DNA of 64,000 nucleotides from Zonotrichia leucophrys gambelii (GCF_028769735.1 NC_088172.1:60667075-60731074); one strand, 5' to 3'; counted from the stretch's first letter, positions 25,570 through 38,721 are shown. The notes: generated by a model not told the origin, from the letters alone. Made by a program: numbers and translations.

Positions 25570-28500
25570 CAAAGACTCAGACGAGGCTATGTTGTCAAGC
25601 CTTCCGTCAGTCTGCGGTGGTTTCTTCTTTTCTTTTTTTTTTAATCTCCTCCCCCCGCAAATTTTCTAATCTATTTTTATTGGTTTTAATTGAGACGTGT
25701 GAGCAGCTATTGCTTGAAGATTGTGGTCCATTTGTGGAGAGTAAATCATTCTCTGTTGCATATTAAATATGCCTCTTAATGAGACATCAAATCTTATACC
25801 CTCATGTAGCTCTGTAATATATATTAATATGGTATTTATTTATTACTATCAACTTTTGAAAAGGTCTACTTAAAATATTCTCCCCTCTCAGCTAATCTTG
25901 GTATGCTACAAACTCATAGGAAGCCAAATAATTTATTAATATATGCTTATATTCAATTAAAACATGAAAAATGTAAGAAATCTGCATTTTAAGAGATCTT
26001 GTAGAAGTATGTGATAACTTACTGTATCAAATTGAGGTGTTTCACACTGCCATGTTGCTTCTGTCATAAAATATTAATAAATTTAACTTGAAACCCTTCA
26101 ACACAAAAGAAGTGCAGCATTTAGCAGTTGTTTTTGTGGGCAGCGTTGCTGGCTGCCAAGTTGCTATGGCATAGGGCAGCAGGGTGTGTTCTGCTTGCCT
26201 GTTTGTGTATTTCTTGGCTAGGTGGAAGAGAAAAGTTACAAAGTAGGGCTCTGGAGAACAGAAACAAATCAGCAGTGTATCCTTTTGAGGGCACCAATTC
26301 TCTGTTAATCTTATAAATTATATTGTTTGGATTACCTACTACCTTCAGAACAAAATTTTAGAAACCTGGGGTTGACTTTGCACCTCATGTGTTCAGTGAG
26401 GAAGAATCACCGGCGTCCCTTGTCCTTATGCTGGGGTTTTCACAGAAAGTGCCACAGGATCTGTCATGATGGATGATCATGACCAGAGCCTGTGAAAGAA
26501 TGTGTAAAATTCCAGGTATCTATTTTCAACACTTAGAAAGAAAATTTGTTAATCTGCCGGTTTTAAATTAATGCAATGGTAATTCATAACACTCTAAAAA
26601 AATACCTGTGGGATGAAAAAGCAAAAACCAAAAATTACTTACATATCAAAAAAACGAAGGTCTCTTCTTGCTGTGCAAAGATTCCCCTGCTTTTGAGCTC
26701 TGGGTATGTTGCTTCACTGCCTGCCTGTGCTTTTCTTTTTACCTTGCATCTCAAAATAGCTTCAGCAAAAGCTCTATCCCGTGTAATAGGAAGCTGGGGT
26801 TTCAGCACAGCAGCAAGCCCCTCTGAGTCGTCTCAGGTGACCCTTCACAGTGAGATTGTCCTTGGCGTTTCTGCACCTCAGCTGCCGAGTGCTCAGCACC
26901 CCCACATGTCGGAGATGAGATCTCAGGATGCACCCCTGGCTTTTAAGATTAGTTTAGAAATAGTGCATTTATTTTTGTGCCACTGAAGGTGTAGCTGAAA
27001 ATTCGACCATCTTTTCCTTTTGTCACTTGTATTAGCTGTTAAATTTGTGTAAGGGCTTCCCAGCTGTATGCGCACTAAATATAGATAAGGTAATCTTAGG
27101 TTGAGATCTTTATAATGCATAGAGGATTCATGAGGGGGAGGAAAACCACTCCAGATAGTAAATTATGTTATGATTAGACCAGTGTCAAAAAATGCATAGC
27201 TTTGTATCTACCACAGCTTCATTAATTTCTGAGGTTGTGGGTAAAGTCATCTATGTACATAATGTAGAATGTATTTTAGAAATGAATTTTAAGATTCAAA
27301 GCAAACTGAGATCAGCTTGGCTTTGAATTTGCCATGTTTTAAGGCACATATCAATACTTTATAAATCGTGGCTCTGTTGCCTAGTATAATTGTGTAACAT
27401 AAATATATTTAACCTTGAGTCATGCAAAGTGAGCCTTTGAAGCAAGTGTATACACACTAAAATCAATGATCCTAGAAAACCTGTATAGGACAATGTCTGT
27501 ATAAAGAAGTCTCAAGGCAGTCAACGAACTGGTTAGGGATGCCTAAGGTATGGGAATAAATTTTGCAATAATACTGCTAAATAATACTCATTACAGAAAA
27601 TATCCATTGATTTTAACAAGGTCTTTATGTGAGAGGAGACCAGAGGTTTGAACCTGCACAGTACAGCTCCTAGGTCTAATGCAGATCTTTACATTATAGT
27701 CCTAAGAAGGCACAGAGATGGAGATGGCTGTTGGAGATTGTGTTGGGTTTTGGTTTTGTTTGTTTAGTTTTGCTTGTTTTTTTTTAAACTAGGAAGTCTT
27801 ACTTGGGTACTACTGTGCTTTTTGTTCTTGTGTTCATGACATTGCTGTTCCCAGAATTTGTGCATTCATTCTCTGGATACTCTGTGGTCATGTATTTGCA
27901 GATAAGATACAAAAAAAGCTCATTAAGAAATCAATTGAACACTCCTTGAAGTTATCCTTGAAGGACCTTCTTGAGTGACATCACTTCCTTGTCTGTGGTT
28001 TCATTCATTACATGGAATGTTTCATTCAGAAGATCAGACGATAAAGATCATCTTTTACTTTTTGCTCCTGCCCGTTTTGTTCTTCTGGAACAGCAGATTC
28101 TCACATCTATAATAGTTAGGAACTTCTAATTTTAAGCTTTAATTTATTTCTGAGTACTTTATTCCCATTCGTCTTGCCTGATGATACTAGCCTGACTCGA
28201 GCTAGCTCACCATCCTCCTGTGTTTTAATGTCTTTATAATGTCCCCTCCATAATTTTCCTCTTCTAAACCTGTGCTTTCATAGGCTTGTTGTGTAAATGG
28301 GGTCCCTCTCTTCTTTGCTAATGCACACTGCAGTTTTGTATCGTCTTTTTGTTCAGTTTTTTTTTGTTTGTTTGTTGTTTGGGTTGAGTTGCCTTCAATA
28401 TAGGTGAAATTATATACAGTTTCTGACAAGGTGCTAAATACACCCAGTTAGAAAGAGCTCAGAATGGTGACAGTGCCCTAGACTGTAAGCCAGTGCCCAT

Positions 28501-28959
28501 TCTGCTGCTTCCACAGCTCACTCATGTTGCTGACTAATAGCTACCTTCTGAACAAATAGTATTGACAAAGATTTCTTTTGGTTCTTTTGTTTCCAAATGA
28601 TAGTGCCCAGCTCACAACAGAAATTCCTGTATTTAGCTTCTATGTGCACTCTGTGTACTTTCTGTTTGGCCTCACTGTCTTTCTCACTTTGTGCCTTTCT
28701 GTGACCTTATGAGCACTCTGTTTTTTGGGTTTTTTTTTTTGGTCCAGTCACCAGATACTCATCAGTCGCCCCTGGCAGCGCTTCTAAGCTTTGTCTCACC
28801 AAGACCCTCAGCTGACAGATGCCTCACTTTGGCTAAGGCCAAGCAACTGCTGCTCTGTAAGGAATTTCACCAGCAGTGCATCTAGCCTGCTGATCTGTCA
28901 ACACAACGCACCCCATTGTCTCCTCCTTGTCCAGTGCCTTACTGTATTGACATTCTTTT
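25570..28959. other. non-genic stretch right of the CpG island
   Basis: Composition drops sharply to AT-rich within about 100 bases of the island. I see no recognisable exon or mobile element. A moderately GC-richer patch at 26680-26940 has open frames but no domain I recognise. Simple T/G-rich tracts occur near 27750-27785 and 28355-28385. Confidence 0.5.
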
Positions 28960-29145
28960 ACTAATCCTCATCCTCTTCAGCTTAACTAACAGTTTCCCAT
29001 GTGCCACTGTGCCAAAAGCTTTACTGAGCGCTAAGTAGATCAAGTCTGCAGAATTCCCCTTGTCAAGAAAATTATCTTGTATAAAGAAAAGGATCAGGTT
29101 AGGCACAATCTACTAAAACTGCCTCTTATCCAATTTTCATCATGT
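28960..29145 (-). mobile_element. CR1 reverse-transcriptase relic, minus strand
   Basis: Translating the minus strand in one open stretch gives residues matching the central reverse-transcriptase domain of CR1 LINEs: a TNLI-like start, DKGNSADLIYL, SKAFGTVAH and KLLVKL, where functional CR1 reads close to D-x-x-Y-L-D-F-S-K-A-F-D-T-V. The Asp of the YLDF motif, a catalytic metal ligand, is replaced by Ala, and stop codons interrupt the upstream part. It is an old dead fragment without either element end. Confidence 0.85.
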
Positions 29146-31749
29146 AAATCAGTGCAAACCACACACCACTCGATAAACTCATGTGATCCTTGAATTTAAG
29201 CAAAATAAAAGTCGTGTTAATAGCTGATGATCAGGGTCACACTAAAGCCAGCAACTAAGCATAGCTGAAACAATAAGACACATTTCGTGCTGTTTTCTTA
29301 ATACATCTAATAAATATGGTTTTATTCACGGTTCATAATGGTTTCAGAAATGTCCAACAAAGATGACAGGAGTCCACAGTTTTCCAAATGGATAATTTCA
29401 AACATTGTTGAATATAAGATCTGACAGTTTGTGAGGAAAACAAATACAAGCAGAAAAGCATGTTCAGATGGGGCCTTGTCTGTATAAAGCTAGTCTACTC
29501 AAGACAGCAATTCAATTTCTAGACCAAATATTCACTAAAATACTAATTTGATTTTTGTAACACTTTGATTTCATATAATGGGAAACACATCCAAAACAAT
29601 TAATTAATATTTTGAAGACATTTGTAAGCTTTATATCATTATTTCTTAACTGTGAAATGCATGCAGTTGCAATAGCAGATGTGACAATGAGGTAAATAGC
29701 AGTGAAGGGCTTTTTCTTAACTTGATACAAAAAAAAATACATTTATCACCTTCCTCTCCTGACACCTGTTAATGCCCAGCAGAAGTATGAATTGAGTGTG
29801 TGCTCATTTTAGCAGCAGTTCTTGCCTTTAAAAGCAGCTTTTCTGTAGCTCATTATGATTTCTCATACTCTTTACCTTTCTTGTTTTAAGCTTCCACCTC
29901 TTTCTGTGCTGGGAAAAGACTTAAGGATTCCCCACTTCAGCCTGGGCAGAGCATTTTGTGCAGGATGGGTGAGAGGGAACTGCATGAGGTGAGGCTCCAG
30001 TGGCTTGATGGGAGAATTGGACTGTAGAGCTGAAAGGGTGCAAGTCTGTGACACCCTTGACCACACAGAAAAATTTCTGTCCTCAACCAGGCCATGCTGT
30101 ACAAAATACAACCAGCCCTGCATGGAGCCTGACAGCTTTGTGATAGGATCCATCATTTCTTTCCTTCTTTATATGTGGGTTGTTGTGGTTTTTTTCTCCT
30201 TGACTTTTTATTTTCTGCTATTTACTTTTCATTTCTCATAATGAGACCCACATCCCTGCAGATGCCATAGATCCATTGTTCAGGGTCAAAAAAGGAGAGA
30301 AGAAAAAAGAAACAAGTGTGAAGAGGAGGATTGTGCAATCGTACTTGAGAAAAAGTGTTCTGATTGTTTTCAACAGCAAGTAGAAGCATTTGCAGTTATG
30401 GTGAGGGAATCTTTGCAATCAAAGTAGTGAGAAACTGGAAAGTAATTTTGGTAGAAACACTTTTCAAGGGCTTGTATTTCCATATTCTCTCAGGTAATGT
30501 GATCCAGAATGTCTTCAGTACTTAAAAATATTTTAGGTTAGGTAGGGGAAATAAAAACACTTTGTTATTTAACTTGAATACAAAACTAAATTTGTGAAAT
30601 ACTAGCAATTTTATCTTCTAGGCAACTTTTCAGAGTTACTAAAATCACTAATAAGGTATATATCAACCCCTAGACCACACAAAAACCTGAAGCACACAAA
30701 ATAAAGAAAACAAATTTAATGAGGTAGGAAGGCTCTTGGTGTCAATGAAGAAATGAAAAAAATAGATCAGAACCGGAGTCTCAAATCATCTCCTTTTGCA
30801 AAGCGAGTATGCACAGGCTGCTTAGAAAATAAATGATACACTCAAAGCTGGTAGAGGAATGCAAAACACTTATTCCCAAGCAAAACACTTCTTTTTAGCG
30901 TGTAATCCCACCATGGCACTTCTCTGCTGCACACAATGTAAAAGGTACAGATCTGATGTGTCATTATGCAGTTGCAGCACGCTTAAACATTTCTGGTTAC
31001 TGCAGACTGAGAGCTATTTAATACCACAGAATAAAAAAATATAGAGTTGAAAAAGTAGAATGTCACTGTAGTAAAAGACAGATCAGTAACTCTGTTATGA
31101 CTCAGTAGCTCACAATAAATTATTTAAACAACTTGAGCTCAAGAATGACCTTTCAGCCATTGCAAGGCAGGAAAAATATTTTCCTTTCTTAACCTCCACA
31201 ATTCAAATTCCGCTTCTTCCATCAAAATCAGAGGACCAAGATGTGGGAACTTGGTGATTAATCTCAGACTGTGAAGCCCTGAAGCGCCATCAATCAGGTG
31301 TAGATGGTGACTTGGTAATGGAAGCACTGGGAGAGGGTCTGCTGAGCAGAAACCAGGGGCACATCATATTGCTTATCATAAATTTTGAAGCATTTATGAC
31401 AGAATATTTAAAATTGATAAATTCTTCAGTGGTTTTGAACAACTCAGGTCTTGAAGCACATACTTTAATCAATTCTAAGTTATAAAGGTAAACTTTAGGT
31501 ACATATTATTGCAGTGCATTTTACAGACATCCAAGCACATTGGAAATTTGTAGGTCAAGCTCCATTAGCTCAGAGTATCTACACATCTCCATCCCTTTGA
31601 AATCTGACCTACTTCACGTGCTTTTCACAATAGGCCATGCACTTGTGTCAAACGAGGGTTTAGGAGTCTCCTTATCTCGTCTGCCAGATGCGGGTGGCGA
31701 GGTGCAGGCAGGGAGGAGCCGCAGGAGTTTCTGTGCAGGGCGGCAGGGG
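29146..31749. other. non-genic AT-rich stretch
   Basis: No coding exon, RNA gene or known repeat recognised. Open frames are short and overlap on both strands. Confidence 0.55.
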
Positions 31750-31912
31750 CTGCCCCAGCTGGGCACAGCCCATTCCAGCCAGGCACAGCCCATTCCAGCT
31801 GGGCACAGACCATTCCAGCTGGGCACAGCCCATTCCAGCCGGGCACAGCCCATTCCAGCTGGGCACAGTCCATTCCAGCCCATTTCAGCTGGGCATAGCC
31901 CATTCCAGCCAG
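31750..31912 (+). repeat. 20-bp GC-rich minisatellite, about 8 units
   Basis: The unit CCCATTCCAGCTGGGCACAG is repeated about eight times head to tail. Variation is mainly CT/CC/CA at the centre and A or T for the first base; the seventh unit carries an internal rearrangement. Because 20 is not a multiple of 3, every frame cycles through the same 20-residue pattern, which makes long open frames on both strands (31540-32013 plus, 31614-32003 minus). These are unlikely to be real proteins. Array length is likely polymorphic. Confidence 0.92.
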
Positions 31913-32046
31913 CTCCAAGGTGCCACTGCAGGGTTTGCTTGATCTCTGCCGCCATGCTCCAGCTGCTTTCAGGAAAGCGTGCTTCAGAATGGGCCAAACA
32001 CAAATTTTTTTAATGATGAAAAATCTCAGGATTTTTTGCTGGTCGC

Positions 32047-32643
32047 TGTGACCCTGAGAAATTTAAAAAGTCTTTTCCCAGTCCGAGTGACTGAAGAATG
32101 AGTCGGAGCTCTTCAGTTCTCGGTCTCAAGGTTGTTTATTGCGTCTTATCTATAAAAGTTTTTCTCCTGCCCTGCCGAAATCTGTCCAGCAGGACAGTTC
32201 CATGCACACTGCCTGCCCCCAGGGTGGTGTTATGTCTTTATACTAAAAACTATGTATACAATGTTTATAATTACTTTCCAATACCTATCACCTATGTTAG
32301 CCAGTGAGCTTTTACTCTAAACCAAAAGTGCCAACATCACAGCAGAAGATGGAGGCCAAGAAGAAGAAGAAGGAGAAAGGCTGGACACGCCCAGATTCCT
32401 CCATCTTGCCTCCTGAACCCCCCTTCCAGAAACCCCAAAATCTACTTTTTCACCCCATGATAACATCACTATTATTCTACTTAAACTGTTGTGGCTTGCT
32501 GATCTTCATATACGGTTGGTAATTTGATCCACGGGTCATAATAAAAACCACAGGTGTTTTGGTCTCTCTGCCAGGGCTTCTGAGCCCCCTGGCAGTAGTC
32601 CTGGCCATCCTGGACAGCCAGAGGGATGTCCTGGGTTCCCACA
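32047..32643 (-). mobile_element. retroviral-type LTR, minus strand (boundaries tentative)
   Basis: On the minus strand the order is that of an LTR: a TGTGGGAACCC start near 32643, a TATA box TATAAAG (plus 32236-32242), then AATAAA (plus 32135-32140) about 100 bases on, then a short tail ending CAGGGTCACA near 32047. The minus strand stays open from about 32795 to 32481, which may be a relic of 3' coding sequence, so the true U3 start could lie inside. Family not identified and no clear target-site duplication. It abuts a second LTR fragment on its right. Confidence 0.6.
32135..32140 (-). promoter_or_regulatory. LTR polyadenylation signal AATAAA
   Basis: AATAAA on the minus strand lies about 100 bases after the TATA box at 32236-32242, the spacing expected across a short R region. 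It helps fix the orientation of the LTR. Confidence 0.55.
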
Positions 32644-32654
32644 GAAAAACAGCA

Positions 32655-33165
32655 AAATGAACAGCAAGGAGGGAGTAGCAGGATGTGGGGGAAGTTGCTC
32701 CAGGCACCAGAGTGTGGTTTCCCTGCAGCCCCTGGGCAGGGTGAGCAGTGAGCAGTGCAAAGGGGTTGGAGCAGCACAGGAGAGCTGCAGCACACCGACC
32801 ACGATCCCTGTCCTGACCCTCTGTGCTGCCCGGGACTAGGGAAAGGGAGCGGAGCTAGAAATGAAGGAGTGAAGTGGAGCCTGGGGGAAAAAAGTGAGAG
32901 GTGCTGGGAAGGTGTATTAATTTCTGCCCTTTATTTCTCACCATCCAACACTGTTGCTAATTGGCAATAAGCTAAATTAAAACTTGACAAGTCAAGTGTG
33001 CATTGCCCATGAGGGTACGCAGTGAGTGGTCTCTCTGTTGTGACCTGCAAGCTTTCCATTTTATTTTCTCCTCCCTTCCTGCCTAGGAGGAGATTTAGGA
33101 GAGAGCTGCTGCAACTGTCTGGCAGTTGTGCAAAGTTAAGCCACCAGGTCCCTACAGCTGAATTT
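32655..33165 (+). mobile_element. truncated ERVL-like LTR, plus strand
   Basis: The 3' half follows the same LTR family as the solo LTR at 15737-16662, in the opposite orientation. Matching landmarks in order are GAGTGAAGTGGAGCCTGGGG, GGGAAGGTGT, TTTATTTCTCACCATCC, GGCAATAAGCTAAATTAAA, TTGCCCATGAGGG, AGTGAGTGGTCTCTCTG, TATTTTCTCCTCCC and GGAGGAGATTTAGGAGAGAGC. The 5' third (the GCTGCTAGAA and GGCCAAGGC region) is missing, replaced by the minus-strand LTR. AATAAG stands where the family has its polyadenylation signal. Confidence 0.75.
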
Positions 33166-34319
33166 GAAACGCTGCTGGGCGTTCTATGTGGACAGCCACA
33201 ATGGTGTATTCACTATATGGGGAAAAGCCAACACATCTAGTGGCTTATTTGGTGCTGTTTGGAAGAATACCTTGGAAGAATGAAGTTCAGTAGTTTTGGG
33301 GGAGCAAAAGTGAATTCTAGTGAGTGTCATACACATATAAATTAATTTATCTCTAGTATTTCCACATTTGAGTTCTGTTTAAGCAAAGAAGATTCTAAAG
33401 TTTGACAGGTTTAAGAAAATTACATGCTGTTTCTGTGAGTTAAAAAATTGTTGGGATTTTTTTGTTGTTGCTTTTTGGTTGGTTGGTTGGTGTTTTTTTC
33501 CCCCAGAGATAGTCTTCCCACTAATGGAAATTGATTGAATCCAATTCTCATATTGAGAACACACTGAGGAATTTCTTCAGTGAAGTATCAAATGAGTTTG
33601 AGATACTTCTTCACATTGCAACAAATCAGCACTCTGCCAATTCATGCAACTCCGCCTTTAGGATGTAGATACTATTTCTTGATCATTGACCTGGAAATTT
33701 TTCTAAAACTGTGTGTTTGCTACTCCTTATTTAAATAATTTACTTTCCTTTATTTTTGCTAGAAACAATGAAAAAAACCCCAAAGGAATATTTTGAAAGT
33801 GTAGTGGTTTGCTCAGAAATTGTGAGAAGGAGAAAAAGGCTTTAGAGGAATCAGTGTGAAATGTGCACTAAAGTAGGTGTACACATAGAAAATCTGTGGT
33901 TATGTGACTGCAACTTTAGCCAGGCTCTTAGCACATCAGCAAAATATTCTTTGATAACACCAGATATCAAAACATGGGAACTCTTCACATTGGTACCTAG
34001 AACATGATATATGAAACCCAATAAATATAATAAAAAGTGTGATTAATTTTGAGAGCCTTAAGATTGGAGGCTGTAGATTTGAAAGTTATAATGTTTTGAT
34101 AACAATGCATAATATTGGCTATTTAATACTCATACGTATCTTCCATTTCCATAGTATCAGAATAGTACAATATTGCTAACTGGGAATGGTGATGTTGGAT
34201 ACTGAAGGATCCTGAAGTTGTACAAGCTTTAGCAAATGCTACTTATATCTGCAAATGATACAGTGAGAAGGAGAAACAACATGGAAAAGTACAAACCCAT
34301 TTTATCCTGTGTATCCACA
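33166..34319. other. non-genic stretch between LTR and CR1
   Basis: No gene or known repeat seen. A TTGG simple repeat occurs at about 33476-33492. Confidence 0.55.
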
Positions 34320-35020
34320 AAGTAGAAGATGATGGGAATGATGACACCCAGCTGAGTGGCTCAGTTGACACACCTGAAGGACAGGTTGCCATCCAGAGGC
34401 ACCTGGACAGACACAGGGAGTGGTCCTACAGGCATCTCGTGAGGTTCAACAAGACCGAGTGCAAGCACTGGGGTTGGGGCAACCTCCAACATCAATAAAA
34501 GCTGAGGCATAAACAGGTGGAGAGCAGCCCTGCTGAGAGGGACTTGGGGGTGGTTGGGAGGTTGGACATGACCCAGTAGTGTGTGCTCACAGCCCAGAAA
34601 CCAAACGTGTCCTGGGCTGCATCCAAAGCAGCGTGGGCAGCAGGGCCAGGGAGGGCATCCTGCCCCTCTGCTCTGGTGGGACCGCACCTGCAGGGCTGCA
34701 TCAGCTCTGGGGTGCCCAGCACAGGAAGGACATGGGACTGTTGGAGAGATTCCAGAGGAGGCCGCCAAGTGGATTAGAAAGATGAAACAACTCTCCTGTG
34801 AGGAAAGGTAAAGAGAATTGGGGTTGTTCAGCTGGGGCAAGAGAAGGCTTTGGGTCTTAATTTCAGTCTTCCAGTACTTGAAGGGAGCTCACAAGAAAGA
34901 TGGGGAGAGACTATTCACAAGGACAAATAGTGACAGGAAAAGGGGAAATGACTGCACACTGAAAGAGGGTAGGTTTAGATTAGATATTAGGAAGAATTTT
35001 GATTCTATGAAAGTTCCTTG
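34320..35020 (+). mobile_element. CR1 LINE, end of ORF2 plus part of 3' UTR
   Basis: About 700 bases follow avian CR1. The first part encodes the decayed C-terminus of the ORF2 protein, with recognisable pieces such as AIQRHLDR, VRFNKTECK, RVLGCIQSSVGSRAREGILP and LWGAQHRKDMGLLERFQRR spread over shifted frames. Then come GAGGAAAGG, GGGGTTGTTCAGC, CTTCCAGTACTTGAAGGGAG, AAGAAAGATGGGGAGAGA and GTAGGTTTAGATTAGATATTAGGAAGAA. It stops inside the 3' untranslated region and lacks the last 200 or so bases, so it is 3'-deleted as well as 5'-truncated. It is not functional. Confidence 0.95.
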
Positions 35021-35335
35021 TATATACTTTCAAAGTTTGAAGGCAAAGTCTGGCAAAACAGAGAAAATATTAATTGGCTTCTAATGTTCATTGCTTGCAC
35101 ATTCCAATCTTCAATCACCTTGTGCAGTATCCTTTTCATCTGAGTGAGGCTAATGCAGATATCTGGGAAGCTGGAGCTTGAGAGAAGTTTATTTCTTCTA
35201 AAATGAGTACCACTGAATACATGAGATAAATTCATACAGCATCAAGAAATATTAATGGAACACATTTGGCACTGTTCCTTAGCTTCTCCAAAAGCAGACA
35301 TTCAGGGAAGGGAAATGTGCCACCTGACCACCTGA

Positions 35336-35379
35336 AATTCCTGTTTTCTTTCACAGCAATTCCTGTTTTCTTTCAAAGC
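35336..35379. repeat. 22-bp tandem duplication
   Basis: AATTCCTGTTTTCTTTCACAGC is followed at once by a second copy differing at one base (AAAGC for ACAGC). It is a small recent tandem duplication. Confidence 0.9.
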
Positions 35380-38300
35380 AATTTACAGAAAAGGGAGGCA
35401 GAAATCCCACTCTGGAGACGCCTCTTTTTTTACCCCTCAGAGATTTTTCTGTGGGTTTCTCTGTTTTGCCTGCCCCTGCCTGGGAGCATACAAGTGAGTG
35501 CACAGTGACTGGAGCCTGTATGCTGTGCTGTCACTGTGCACCAGCTGCCTGTTATTCAAGGAATGTTGTAAAACATCTCAGGGAGTCTGTGACTAACACA
35601 ATTTCAGTAAGGATCCAGACAGAGGCACTAGAGCAGGAGTTAATTAGCAGCCTCCCAGCAGCACCAAAGTGAAATGGGAAGAGTCTGTGTTTAAAACCCC
35701 ACCACTCCTCCAATCCACATAATTCACATTCATCACTCACTGTACAAAAGCAGCCACTTAACTCTGATTCTCTAAGTGCAAAACCAAAGCAAGGCAAATC
35801 TTTTCATATGCTTTGTAGTACCAGCTGCTGTACTGTCCTTTTACAGCTAATTAAAACCACATTATTTTCCAATTCACTTGGTGCAGAAAAATGTGTATTT
35901 TGGTGGTATATCATTTCAAAAGAGCACGTCTTGCTGCAGATTAGAGAGCACTAACTTGAGATCCTGTTAAGATCTGAAAAAAGAGTGAACAATTATGGTT
36001 GGCCTTCATCCTCAGGAGCCTTAAAAAATTCTCATAAAAGTCCCCTGAGGTGCAGTTAGATGCCATCTATGCAGCAAAATCCCTGCAGCTGAGCAGTGTA
36101 GGAAAAGGATTTGGCAGCTTCCCTAAGATATGTATATTCAAGTGGAAATTATTCAGAGGGAAAGCTTTGTCTGTATGGCTGAAGTTATTTCCAAGTGGGC
36201 CAGCAATGTGCTGGTTCCAGGACTGAGGCAGCAAGGAGAAACAGCTCTTGAAAGGAAAGACAGAAAGAGCAGGACTATTTTTTTTCATTAGTTCATGGGT
36301 TAATAAATCAGTGTTTGTGATCTATTTTGAGGGCTCTGAATAATAAAAGGCAACCTTTAAGTGCTGAAATCCCACTCTTCTGAATTTGCAGTATAATTAA
36401 ATTTGTGAGAATTATGCAGCCAAAAGGTTCACAAATCAAGTTGTTGGGGTTTTTTAAACAACTTTCAGTTTGAGGCTAATTAGCTGCTTCAGAGTCAGTA
36501 ATGGGTTTTTCATACATTTTCTATGTTCATATTTATATTCAAAAACTATGCCCATAAAATAATGTACTCTTCTGGGGCATTCCAGCAGAAATTTTAATCA
36601 GTTAGGAAAGCTGATTAAGAAACTAGCAGATTTGAAAAGCACTTTGCACTAATGCAGACTAAGATTCAGGCAGAGGATGCGCCACAGTTTATATTAAAAA
36701 AAAACCCAGACAAATAAAGATGGAACTTTTTCCTTATTATTCCTTTTTTTTTTCTGTTTTCTGTGCTTCTTGTAATTTGACTGATCATAAATTCCAAATG
36801 CCCAGACATTTCATTTTTGCTCATAACAAACTCTTTTCAAAGTTTGCTGGAGAACTTTTTCTATAAAATATTTTTCATCATTTCCTTTTTCTGAATCCTG
36901 AGAATTTTAAAAAGTGCAAGCAAATGGTTGTGCCAACACAGAGATGGATTTATTACATGCTAGTGTTAAGCATGAATCACACTAATAAATGTAGGATTGA
37001 TTCTACTGTGTATATTTTGTAAATATTTGGTTTAATTGTTTGTGAAGCCAAGGCCTAAAATGTACATAGTTATACTGATAAGCATGTATATGTTCATAGG
37101 GATGTAGGAGAATGTAGGAGAAGAACTGCTCCAAATTTACATATTAGTAGACAGGGACTGCTAGAAATAGAATGTTAATAGAAATAAGACAAAATATGGA
37201 GTTATCAGATTAACTGCTCTGATTAACTTCCTTCTTTATTATATTCAGAATTATTACAGAACGGAAACATGGACCCTTTTAGGAAGCCCCTAGGAAAGCA
37301 AACCCTGGATCCTGAGGCAGTAGCAGGAGTAATGAAATGTTACAGTCCGTATAATTATTTTTTTTCAAGAACTGCCTTGTAGCCATTCATTGTGCCATAG
37401 TAATATTATGGCCTTAACTGTAAATGTAAACATAATGCTTTAGTGTAAAATGCTCTGTTATCTTTTGGCACAGCAAGAATATTGAGTATTCACTCGAGTG
37501 AAGAATGACTGGAAAACCTCTGATTTTGAAGCACATCTGAAGAGCTTCTGTCAGGACAAGTTACACTGCACAAAGACAAATAAATATGATCTGAGAGCAG
37601 GAGATTAATTCTGTAGGTCACACACTGTGTAGTTCCACAGGCCTGTGAAAGTCGTTCTGAAGAACTGTGAGCCTGCCAGAGATGAAGGTGCAAATACTAC
37701 AGAAAACATAAAAGAAGCAAGTACAAAAAGGATGAGCCTATGAAGGTCAGCATTTTTTTGTATCAACTCCTTTAATGCAGAGTTTCCTGAGAAGTTTATC
37801 AGAGCAGGCTGCATTTGCAGTGTTTGCTCCTGATATGCTTCTGCTACTACCCTTTTATTCAATACCCATTCACTTAGTCAGTCCATAGGTGTTCAATAGT
37901 ATAGGACTATATAAGAACAGTAAAAAATATCCCTCAGTGAGAATACAATATCAGTAAAAGCTTAACAAATGTCAGGAACAATAATAAGCAGCATGCATTT
38001 GACTTCATTTTTGTTTTGGTAACAGGAAATTATGTGATAGGGAGCCTTCAAACCAGAAATGTTTCAGAAGCAAAAAATCAGCCAGGACAAAGGTCACAAA
38101 GGTTGCTCAGGGATCTTATCTTTATATGCATATGGTTATTTTTTTAAATTAGAAATTTAATTACTCTAAAAAGATTGATTTTATGTTAATAGAAAATGAA
38201 TACTTATTCAAAAATGGTGTTATTCTGATCTTGAAGCTATGTTCAAACTGATATTTTCCATTTGTGCATCCCCCCAAACCTTTAAGAGGCTGTTCACGTT

Positions 38301-38721
38301 ATCTCTCAGTCCTGTTGGTGCAGGGCATGGGCCAGGGAGATGGTTCTGGAGCACATTTATTGGTTAGGAAGTAGCTAATGAAGTTCAGAGTCGTGGCAGC
38401 ATTTGAGATTCTTGGACAGCCTTTACATGACTACCTGTAACAAGTTAACAAGCATTATGAGGGACTGCTTTTCAAAATTCAGTATCATCCATTTCAGGGC
38501 TAGACACAAACTGTAGCATTCTCATGTGTTCAAAAATCTTGCGTAACCAATTACTGATAAGTAAGTCTATTTTGTCTTATAAAGATTGACTTTGACTAAT
38601 AAGTTTACTTTTTCTATTATCTAAATAATGACTTAAGTCAGAAGAAGATTAACTAAAAGGCTAGTCCCATTTATAATAAATATTTTCCTAAAGAACACGT
38701 GATTCATTTTGTTTGCAGCTA

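Noticed and set aside
31750..31912. Possible CRISPR-like array
   Set aside because: The units are contiguous without spacers and the genome is vertebrate; it is a minisatellite.
31540..32013. Repeat protein with a PAGHSPFQLG-type motif
   Set aside because: It is a by-product of the 20-bp minisatellite. Equivalent open frames occur on both strands.
34579..34785. Short plus-strand frames that look protein-like
   Set aside because: They are pieces of the decayed CR1 ORF2 C-terminus, not a host gene.
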